NCBI GenBank assembly: GCA_014058105.1
Contig: JACGCM010000669.1
Location: forward strand, 1,736,001-1,800,000
Origin: Kingdonia uniflora
Lineage: Eukaryota > Streptophyta > Magnoliopsida > Ranunculales > Circaeasteraceae
DNA length: 64,000 bases
Direction: 5' to 3'
A program made the position numbers and the translations under genes. The notes below the pieces were generated by a model, which worked only from the letters and a program-made list of their open reading frames with translations, had not been told where the DNA came from and searched no databases. Positions 56,384 to 64,000 of the stretch are shown here, one piece after another. Positions within the stretch are counted from its first letter, which is position 1. Each line of letters starts with the position of its first letter.

Positions 56384-57430
56384 AAAAGTGAAACCAATTA
56401 CAGTACATATTCATTCAGAATGTTCCTTTGTTTAGTTTCAGAACTACGCAGGCAAAACTTTTGAATTTCAAAAAATTAAAAAAAAACATGTTGAGTTTCA
56501 GTTTATGTATTTTGGAAGTTCATCATTTTCGGTTTTGAAATATCGAAACTAAAACTAACTTTGAATCTAAAATAGAAAGGCCGCAGTTAATAGTTTAAAT
56601 AGGAAAAGCCATTATCAGTAAAGAAAAACACCTGAATCTTTAAAGAAAATAATGGTTCCATTTCTGTGGTGACAACATCTCCTTCGGTAACCATTGATAA
56701 GATTTTTAGTTTTAGTACTGAACACTCCTTCTCCTGATCAATCATAAATCATTTAATAAATCAAATGTTTATAAAAATTTAAAATACTTGTAACGAGTAC
56801 GCACCTTTTCTGCTAGCTTCCTGGCGACCATGCACAGTTCCATAAGTTTAATCTCCTTCTCTTTGTATCTCGTGAACTCAAATTTCATGGAATCCAGTTC
56901 CCTCATCAAAGTTCCCAGAATCTTTGGGTCGACAAGTTCATCCTGACCATGAAGAGCCTACTAGATTTCTTCTTCTATAGGAGGTAACGCAGAGATGAAA
57001 AGTGTGAAGGTCACAGTCTCAAACCAAAGTATGTACTCTGAGGTACAGTTGGGGAATCCAGTAGTGATGCGTTGGACACCTTCAACATTAGGGTTTATAT
57101 TTTCCTTCCACTTCCCTTTAGATAATTTGTCTTCCCATGCATATATGGCCTTGTAGTAGAGTGTTTTGCTCGTGAGGGCCCCTTGAGTGGGTGTATATTT
57201 TGGCAGTGGGGGTACTCCTTGTATTCTGCTAAGCTATGACATTAACCTATCTGGATAGTATGGCTGTACGTAATTCATGTTTTGTACCATCCCGTCGAAG
57301 AAATTTAGTCGTAAAATATCGTATGCTAACTTATGACTATCCTGGTAAGGATCCCATACAACCTATAAAACACAATAATTTTTTAGTTATACAAACAACA
57401 TTCATGCGGTTAACTATTTATAACGCACAA
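56384..57430 (-). pseudogene. PMD gene, middle exons
   Basis: On the minus strand about 57360-56815: WDPYQDSHKLAYDILRLNFF, YVQPYYPDRLMS, a stop, then GVPPLPKYTP and LSKGKWKENINPNVEGVQRI. This is the part of plant mobile domain proteins that follows the conserved PMD core. Introns with GTTTCAG and TTTCAAAA words occur at 56384-56640. Confidence 0.6.
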
Positions 57431-58239
57431 CTACTTCCTTCCCGACCCTGTACTTACATCCTTCGTTTTGTAGTTTTCAAGAGTAATCTGTATCTCTTTC
57501 AGGGCTTCCATGACTTGTAAGTGGTTCACGCTTCTATTTGCCTTCCACTTGGTGCAATATGCGTCACCAATGCACTCCAAAATTTTTAGGACCCCAGGAA
57601 TCTTGGGGAAGTGGACATAAATCCACGACTGCATTAAACAATATCATGAAAAAAAAGAGTCATACAATGCTGAAATGAAATAATAACTGATACTAAATAT
57701 AAAGTAATTTACATCAAGTGGAGTTGTAAACCTTGCAAACTGTCTACTGTTATGGCCAATTATACACCTAAGATCCCTATAGAGAGATGCCTAGACAACA
57801 ATCCCCCAGGAGTATCCAATGGTTTGTCTAGAGCTTTGAATAGTGACATATATTTGGGAGAGATATAGGACCCTATCTTCATAAAGAACAATACCTGGCC
57901 CACCAAGTAAATGAGATATGCCCTCACCACAGAAATAGGATGTTTTTTCTTCTTCTTGCTTCTTTTATCAGCCCTTCCATTCTTTTAGGTAACCTTTCCT
58001 TTCCCTTTACCCGACGTAGAGCCACACGTCTTCGTGTGCTTCTTCGATAATGATTATTCTTCTGGCTTATCTTTGAAGTAATTCTCTAGCCAGGATATTT
58101 TAACTGTTAAAGCTTTACCATCTGTTAGTTTGGCCTTTCTAAAATAGGGCACCAACAATTTCAGTTCACTTGTCAACAAAGCCAGTAGATCAAATTTTGA
58201 CAACTCTGGAAAATAGGTACCATCGACTCTCAGTGCTAC
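57431..58239 (-). pseudogene. PMD gene, plant mobile domain core, cut by E3
   Basis: The minus strand after the E3 LTR boundary has VDGTYFPELSKFDLLALLTS, VPYFRK and VKISWLENYF, ending in a stop at 58054. Then comes the PMD signature VRAYLIYLVGQVLF (57930-57890), SPKYMSLFKALD, and LQVMEALKEI-containing exon 57634-57431 with SWIYVHFPKIPG, matching the W-x-(Y/W)-x-x-(F/I)-P signature. The N-terminus is lost beyond 58240. PMD proteins occur both in transposons and as host silencing factors (the MAIL family). Here the context is a transposon. Confidence 0.75.
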
Positions 58240-58965
58240 TATAGGGGCATAATCTCTTTGAGAGGAATTCGCGCTCTTATACCCTGGGATTAAGCTCATT
58301 ATAAGGGGTATACAAGCAAGTCGACTAGCAATAGGTGATTGCACGTGGATGCACTTGCGTGGAGTCCATGAAATATGATTCACCACGACCTCTAGCGAGG
58401 ATTTGAATGGGGAACTGAATATATAAATGGGATTACAGTTCGGATTGGCTGGAGCTCGAATATGCTTGAAGGTTTCTAGCCTTATGGGAGGTTCGGGCTG
58501 AGTTTTCTAACTCCCTTATGATGGCTCTCCTCCCTTATTTATAGTAGATAAGGAAGGAGAGTTACCATAGAGGTCATATTGCATGTATACCCTTTTGGGG
58601 TAGTTGTCCCGTACGGAAGGTCAATTATGCCACTGTAGCTATCAGCTAGCCTGTCTGCCATATTGTCTACTAATTTGTCAACTGAGTTGTCTGCCTTAAA
58701 CTATATACTGGTATGGATGAAGCTTTGTTTAGATTCGACTGCTAGCTTGCCGTAGTCTTTGGTTGACGCATGAGATCTCTAGTCTTCGAGGCTTTGGTAG
58801 GCTTTGATGTGGTCTTCGAGTGTTTGGTTAGTCTCAAAAGGCTTTGGGTATACCATATGACTTTGCCTTTTTTTGTAGGTTCCTTGGGCTTCGAGTCCTT
58901 GGTAGGATTCGATGTAGCCTTCGAGTATTCAGTTAGTCTCGAAGGGCTGCGCGTAGGCTACTATA
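58240..58965 (-). repeat. E3 3' LTR
   Basis: A 726-bp LTR. Minus-strand start TATAGTAGCCTACGCG (58965) and end GCCCCTATA (58240) show decayed TG and CA ends. It aligns with the E2 LTR: AAATCCTC-AGAGGTCGT, ACGCAAGT, TTGCTTGTAT and the last 69 bases without a gap. A TATA-like CTACTATAAATAAGG lies on the minus strand near 58552-58538. A polypurine tract precedes it on the minus strand, so it is a 3' LTR. Its left border interrupts the PMD gene. Confidence 0.85.
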
Positions 58966-58983
58966 TTTTCCACCTCTCAGTTG
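58966..58983 (-). promoter_or_regulatory. E3 polypurine tract
   Basis: Minus-strand AACTGAGAGGTGGAAAA next to the LTR start. Compare the E2 and E4 tracts. Confidence 0.7.
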
Positions 58984-59221
58984 GGGCCTCAAAAATTATT
59001 GTAGAGGGCGCACACTGAGAAAAGTTGTTATGCATTGGGAAGTTGTACAGTAGGCTGGTACGAGTGTACCAAGTTCCAAGGGTATTAATGGTGGTTAAGA
59101 TGATTAAGGAGTCATTAAGGCTTTCTTAATCGTGGTATACATAGGGGTTTGAGGGGTGGGTTTGTTTTAAGTTATGTTTGTCTTCTTCTCATTCTCTCGA
59201 CACTGTGTTCCTTGCCCATCA
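58984..59221. other. E3 region between LTR and ORF-a relic
   Basis: Short non-coding stretch. If the antisense unit has its own promoter it should be here. No motif stands out. Confidence 0.35.
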
Positions 59222-59463
59222 TGAAGACTCATTATCAAGAAAAAATAGAATAGATAGAGATCTTTGTAGAGGTGAAGTATACAAAGTTGTTACAGATGTT
59301 CTTTGGGCAAAAGGATATAGGGGTGCCACTGCCGGATCTGGTGGATCTGTATCGGGAAGAACTGACTGGATGTGAATGGGAGGAGGCAAAATTATTCACC
59401 TTTTGGTTGTGGATGTTCCAGCATTGCCGTTGGAGTGCTGTAGAATGGTCTAACTCATTGTAG
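59222..59463 (+). pseudogene. E3 small antisense ORF-a relic
   Basis: ATG at 59222 (MKTHYQEKIE, then a stop), followed in another frame by FFGQKDIGVPLPDLVDL and GCEWEEAKLFTFWLWMFQH. The FFG-x-x-(D/E)-(I/L)-(G/D)-x-x-x-x-DLV block matches E4 (FFGHHELDWDMLDLVEL). Position next to the 3' LTR is the same. Decayed by stops and a frameshift. Confidence 0.5.
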
Positions 59464-59866
59464 GAGCTAGCAAGAGGACTGGTGAAGGCGAAGGGTAGGG
59501 GGGGGAGTACTCGTGGTACTGGCGAAATTGCCCGGTTTGTAAGTAATGCAAGGGTATGGTGTTTGTATTGTTGTTGTTATTCTTATACTATTGTATTGAT
59601 GGTAGTAGCTTCTTTTACCTCCTCTTTTTTTAAAAATGGGTGTTTGTGTTCCCTCGCTATTGTAATGACAACAAAGTATTTGTAGATTTATTATTCGAAG
59701 GTACACAAGGGTAGACGAAGGGCTGTTTGGTAGTTAAGATTAGGACGACTGGGTGGGATCGAGAATAGGTAAACTATATCGACTGTTCAGATGGAATAAA
59801 AAATGTGTCCCCTTGATTAGGTTTGAACGAAAATAAGCTCAATTGTTCGGATAATTATATAAAAAA
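59464..59866. other. E3 spacer after ORF-a
   Basis: No gene seen. A short Ser/Leu-rich plus frame (59482-59685) has no recognised similarity. Confidence 0.35.
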
Positions 59867-60052
59867 ATGATATAGATGCTCGAGGGCTTGAAAAAATAAT
59901 AAACGATATGGATGCTCAAAGGCTCGGTAAAAAGTAAAAAATGGTATAGATGCTCGAGGGCTAGAAGAAATAACAAACGATATAGATGTTTGTGGGATCG
60001 GTAAAAGATGAAAAAATGGTATAGATGCTCGAGGGCGCGGGCAAATGATAAA
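59867..60052. repeat. E3 short tandem repeat, five units alternating 36 and 39 bp
   Basis: Units begin GATATAGATGCTCGAGGGC, GATATGGATGCTCAAAGGC, GGTATAGATGCTCGAGGGC, GATATAGATGTTTGTGGGA and GGTATAGATGCTCGAGGGC. Odd and even units have different tails (AAATAATAAAC against GGTAAAAAG-TAAAAAAT). The minus-strand frame across it is a repeat artefact. Confidence 0.85.
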
Positions 60053-61017
60053 CATGTTTGAAAGAATTAATTTGATTAATGCAACTATATGATAGGCTTC
60101 ACTTGTATAGATCTGACAACTGTAATTACAGAGCTAAAAGGTGGGACAGTTTGTCTTGAGTAGTGTGCTAAGTAGACAGCGATTAAAGTGAGTTTTGACA
60201 GGATAATGACCATTAGCCACGTGGTAGGCTGGGTTAGTTCCACGTGTAGGAATATTGATGAGATGTTGGGTGTCAGCATCTTTGTCGTTAAGGAATTTGA
60301 TGAGGGATAATGATAGTCGAGTATGAAAGTGTTAGTATTATGTTCGTTTGAGATGGGTCGAAGGGTAGAAGGGGAAGTTCAAAGCTAGTAAATTTGTGAT
60401 TGCTATACGCTCGAATTAGTAGGGGTACTTTTGTAAGAATACACAGTTACCTAAAAATATGAAGGAAAGTGGGAGAGGTAGTAGGGGTAGTGGTAATGAT
60501 GGCAGTTTAAGGAAACCGATACGGTTTAGTGGGCCATATTTAAAAATAGAGAGAGAGAGAATAGATACAAAAATCAAGTAGAAAAGAACAAAACCAACCA
60601 TTGTTGTTCTGAAAAGAGGAAATATTACCATTGTTACTGTGAGTTGGATGCCATTGTTAGGTGATACTTCGTTGGTGCTGTAGACTCCACCGGTACAGGT
60701 AGGTCTTTTGACTGTTGTGCATCTTTTCCAGTCCTTTTTGTTAGGAGTAAGACTTGCTATTCTCCATTAATGGTGTAGATGTGGTGGGGAGGATAAGGGT
60801 TGAGAGGGTGGGCTGAGAGATCTCTCAAAGTTAGACTTTGAGGTGGTAGTAGTTGTGGGAGTAGAGTAGTCGATGGTTAACTGGGAGTAGAATAGTCAGA
60901 CTACAGTATATCCAATGAGTGATAGTTGGTTTTTTGTTTGTAGTATATGTATGAACTCGAGGGTTTTACTTTTAATATCTCGAGCTAATCTTGTTCCCTC
61001 TTCTTCTGTAAGGTATA
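60053..61017. other. E3 spacer upstream of the antisense coiled-coil gene
   Basis: No clear ORF-b. A GAGAGAGAGAG run is at 60549-60561. It ends TCCCTCTTCTTCTGTAAG, matching the splice acceptor before the MRTR exon in E2 and E4, except that the AG is followed by GTATA. Confidence 0.45.
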
Positions 61018-61871
61018 ATGCGTACTCGCGAGGCTTCAAGGATGAGGCTGATAGATGAGGATGATGACATGACAAATGATCTGAGCATATCTGGTCGAGA
61101 GGAGAGGAGCAGTGACGTTGAAGAGTTACACATCGCAACCAATACACCTTTAGTAGTGGTGGTGCCCGAAGTTAGTTTGGTAAGGCGAAGCCGACAGAAA
61201 GCTTTGGTAGTTAGTGAGAGTGACGACGAGTAGGAAGAGGAGGAGAAGGAGGTTGAAGTCAACCCTATAGGAGGTGATGGTGAGGACGAAGGGGAGGAGA
61301 ATGAGGGAAGTAGTAAAGAGACAGTAGATGAGGCCTCTTTTGTGAGAGATATCTCATTGCATGAGAAAGCTAGGCTTAGTCGATTCATCTTAAAACATGA
61401 TCTAGTGGGGAAAGGTATTGTTCTGGTACCCTGTGGGTCAGAGTTTTCTTTTATTAAAGTACCAAGTGAAGGGATGATGGCGTTCACGTGGCAAATTCGA
61501 CTGGGAATGCAGCTGCCCCTTCGACGGTTGGTAAAGGAGGTGCTGAATTTTTTGGATGTGGCCCAATGCCAAATGAATGAGAACTTTTATAAAATAATGA
61601 GGGTTATCGAGGGATTGAATAGTAATTTCATACTCGAAAGGAGGCCTGTGATCGAGTGGGTCGACATGGTGTTGTTCTACTCAAAAAAGGAAAATAAGAA
61701 GGTGGGAACGCACCACATTCAGTGTTATCCAGATAAGCCTTGGTTGTTTGACATGTGCTTGACTGGTCGTTGTTGGTATTTTTTTTATGGACTTAGTGGT
61801 AGTGAATGGCTATTTTGAATATGCAGATGATGAAGTAGATCTTGCTCTGACCCATAGGCTATTCAATATGA
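61018..61871 (+). pseudogene. E3 antisense gene, N-terminal domain
   Basis: Starts MRTREASRMRLIDEDDD at 61018. An acidic stretch contains a single TAG (61231), after which the same frame stays open to 61818. Domain motifs: KARLSRFILKHDLVGKGIVL, TWQIRLGMQLPLRRLVKEVL, MNENFYKIMRVIEGLN, VIEWVDMVLFYSKKE, THHIQCYPDKPWLFDMCLTG. After a frameshift near 61785: VVVNGYFEYADDEVDL. Donor at 61872. Best preserved copy of this domain in the window. Resembles the Putative gypsy type transposon family; molecular role unknown. Confidence 0.72.
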
Positions 61872-61945
61872 GTAAATATATGTTTGAGTATCTTGTATTG
61901 CATTACTTTGGCTATTGCTTGAATTTGAATGTATGTTTATTGCAG
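61872..61945 (+). other. E3 antisense gene, conserved intron
   Basis: GTAAATAT donor and TTTATTGCAG acceptor; 74 bp. Homologous in position to E1 359-442 and E2 30791-30868. Confidence 0.6.
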
Positions 61946-63102
61946 ATCTTGATACTAGAGTGCTACAAAATCTTTGGTATTGCCTGAACGATCTGATCGA
62001 CGAGAGAAACGAGCGAATAAACAAAGTCTTTTGAAGGATGAAGATATCGAGGAAGAAACATAAGAAAATGGATACGCTGCTCAAAGGACCTTCGAATACA
62101 GCTGGACCTTCGAAGAGGAGAAAAAAGGTTGCTCCTCTTAAAGCGGTAGCTGAGATGGATTACAACAACTTGACGAGGCCAAAGTTAACTTAGGTGCCGA
62201 GTACTCATCGTAGGGTTGCAGTGGCGGCGACCAACGCTCGAGCTCCCAATAGGAGTGCAACTAGCGTAAATGGGTAAGGGAAAAAACATTGGTGATGGGT
62301 TGAGTACCTAGGTGATGAGGATGATGCCTCGAAAGAGGTTGCATGATCAGATGGAAAAAGGGTCTAATTCAGCCGAGGCCAGGCAACTTGTGGTTGAAAA
62401 GGAGTATGCTGCTCGAGCTACAACTGAGTCAATGATGAACTTGTGTGCCTAGAACCCGGATGATGTAGGGTATCGGGCAGAGATGGTGTGGCGCCAGGTA
62501 TATATTATTACTGACCAGGAAATGTATTTAATTTGGTAAACTTACTAAATGGGTAAAGTATTTGCTATTGTTTAGATAAATGCTTAGCTGATTTCTTTTA
62601 AGAAGGTTCAGAAAGCGTCTAGTGGGAGGTTAAAAGAGTCAGTTGATGGAGAGGAGCTCACAAATGGAACCATCATGTCATTGAACACCTGAGTCGCTGA
62701 ACTAGAGCAGAAGATGTATCCAGCTCAAGCTGATTCGGCTAAGGGAAACCTGGCTGTGATCGAGAGGTGTGCCTTTGACTAAGGTAGCTGGGTTGGAGGT
62801 GAAGCTGAGAGAAAATCATACGCGGTTCCAGACAGACTTTGACCAAGAGTACAGTGTGACTTCATCTTTGATGTAATTCATAGATGATGTGGGTTCCGAT
62901 CCAAACACCTTCGAACGCTACCCTTCAGAAGAGCTTCCCAGTCTGGGTGTCGAGGGTGTAGTAGAACCTGAGGGTATTGAACCAATTCCTATTGTCAGGG
63001 TGGCCAGTATGGAGAACGAGGAAGTCGCGCCTGTTTGGGAGACTCTTGGTACCGCCGGAATTCTTGTTCCTGAGGAGGGCCAAGGTAATCCCTTTGTGTA
63101 AG
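61946..63102 (+). pseudogene. E3 antisense gene, linker, coiled coil and tail
   Basis: A basic linker (PSKRRKKVAPLKAV-like near 62100-62150) and charged helical segments (about 62350-62860) in shifting frames. A likely intron is at about 62498-62602 (CCAGGTATAT to TTTTAAG). The tail is open at 62889-63101, starting GSDPNTFERYPSEELPSLG, then Val/Glu-rich. Preceding FIDDV completes the motif shared with E2 (FTDGMGYDTDTLQPYP). More decayed than its N-terminal half. Confidence 0.6.
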
Positions 63103-63274
63103 CTATTATGAGTATGTAAAAAACTTGGTTAAGATGGTTTATGTGGGTAAGGTGTCGTAAGAAACTTTTTTTTTTTGTAATGGTAGTGTAAACAATGTTT
63201 TGTTATTTTGCTTGAACTTGTTGGTGTATGTTAATATTCTATTTAACCGAATGGTGGAACTAATTAGAGTTTCG
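63103..63274. other. E3 spacer before tandem repeat
   Basis: T-rich; 3' region of the antisense gene. No gene seen. Confidence 0.4.
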
Positions 63275-64000
63275 AGGTTTGCCCAAATCAAGGAGCTCGT
63301 AATTGAGCTTCAAGGCTACCCCCTGGTATTTCTATATGTGGGTTCGATCCTGAAAGAAGCATGACGTGATCGGCGGCGATGTCGTCCCCGAGTATTTAGC
63401 CTTTTGACTATTCATACCACTCGGGTTTGCTAAAATTAGAACTTTAAAGAACTTCGAGGTCACCCCCATGTATCAGTTAGGTCGAAGGGTTGACTGGATA
63501 CTTAGGTTTGCCCAAATTAAGGAGTTCATTGAGCTTCGAGGTCATTCCTGGGTATTTTTATCTGCGGGTTCGATCCTGAACGAAGCAAGATGTGGCCGGC
63601 CTCGATATCGCCCTTGAGTGTTTAGTCATTTAGCTATTCATACTACTCAAGTTTGCCTGAATTAAAACTTTGAAAAACTTTGTGGTTGCCCCAAAGTATC
63701 AATCGGGTCGAAGGGTTGACTATATACTTAGGTTTACCCAAATCAAGAAGTTCATTGAGCTTCGAGGTCATCCCCGGGTATTTCTATCCGTGGGATCGAT
63801 CTTGATTGAAGCAAGACATGGTCGGCCCCGATGTCGCCCCCGAGTGTTTAGTCTATCTACTATTCATGCTACTCAGGTTTGCCCGAATCAAAACTTTAAA
63901 AAACTTCGAAGTTACCCCCAAGTATCAGTCGAGTCGAAGGGTTGAATGGATACTTAGGTTTGCCCAAATTAAAAAGTTCATTGAGCTTCAAGGTCATCCC
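63275..64000. repeat. E3 tandem repeat, 226-229 bp unit, more than three copies
   Basis: AGGTTTGCCCAAATYAAGGAG starts units at 63275, 63504, 63730 and 63956, running off the window. Each unit is itself a diverged dimer. One half has GAGCTTCGAGGTCATCCCCGG and the other AACTTCGAGGTCACCCCC, each preceded by GTTTGCCC(A/G)AAT. An open frame at 63670-63945 is a repeat artefact. Confidence 0.9.

Noticed and set aside
58205..58239. Primer binding site after the 58240-58965 LTR
   Set aside because: Weak resemblance to the site of E2, but a polypurine tract on the other side and PMD coding sequence here show that this is a 3' LTR.
58054..58386. PMD ORF starting at 58386
   Set aside because: The first 49 codons are LTR sequence of E3 (58240 and up). 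The PMD part starts only at 58239.
59855..60055. Minus-strand ORF with repeating Phe-rich peptide
   Set aside because: Created by the 36/39-bp repeat.
60972..61487. Minus-strand open frame of 171 residues, Ser-rich
   Set aside because: Opposite strand of the E3 antisense gene. Its Ser richness mirrors acidic codons, and the plus frame has conserved motifs.
63670..63945. Plus-strand ORF of 91 residues
   Set aside because: Lies inside the tandem repeat; open by chance of repeat phase.
1..64000. tRNA, rRNA or organelle DNA insert
   Set aside because: I saw no cloverleaf with proper arms, no rRNA wording and no plastid gene order. An exhaustive scan was not possible by eye.

Overview
This window looks like repeat-saturated nuclear heterochromatin of a flowering plant, probably a eudicot. 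I see no intact ordinary host gene. Nearly all of it is nested transposable elements in several states of decay. Evidence for a plant: very long Ty3/gypsy elements of Tat-like type, a Copia element, a FAR1-type Mutator-like transposase, a plant mobile domain (PMD) gene, a spliced brassinosteroid-type cytochrome P450 pseudogene, and the first coding exon of a granule-bound starch synthase of eudicot type. I label the gypsy elements E1, B, E2, E3, E4, E5 and E6. Family calls come from reading motifs; no database search was run.

Layout. 1-7317: E1, gypsy on the minus strand with its 5' LTR at 6696-7317. Gag, protease and RT are deleted, and a coiled-coil gene runs antisense (plus strand) at 1-3383. 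7318-7703: an orphan plus-strand protease piece and a 48-bp LTR stub. 7704-13074: B, same LTR family as E1, minus strand, with gag, protease, RT and RNase H, inserted into an antisense gene of E4. 13075-16594: 3' half of E4 (plus strand) ending in an LTR, itself inserted into the gag of E5 (16595-18070, minus). 18670-20253: P450 pseudogene of clan 85 lacking its haem exons. 21667-35217: E2, a complete 13.55-kb element with two LTRs and a near-perfect 5-bp target duplication, inserted in E6 (20891-21666 plus 35218-37127). 37128-41634: Copia element on the minus strand, broken by a hAT-type element at 39902-40474. 43135-58239: a FAR1/MULE transposase (plus) and a PMD gene (minus) facing tail to tail. 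The PMD gene is split by a 4.6-kb CACTA element (49544-54159) that carries the starch-synthase exon. 58240-64000: 3' LTR and antisense genes of E3 (minus strand), whose pol lies beyond the window.

The most interesting theme is a gene cassette carried on the strand opposite gag-pol in at least four gypsy elements (E1, E2, E3, E4). In element order it is gag-pol, tandem repeats, coiled-coil gene (antisense), two small antisense ORFs, 3' LTR. The large antisense gene resembles the 'putative gypsy type transposon' domain family followed by a coiled coil. An apparent 74-84 bp intron lies at the same codon region in E1, E2 and E3. That points to a spliced antisense transcription unit kept through the evolution of the family. 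Insertion order can be partly read from interruptions: B is younger than E4, E4 younger than E5, E2 younger than E6, E6 younger than the Copia element, and both the CACTA element and E3 are younger than the PMD gene.
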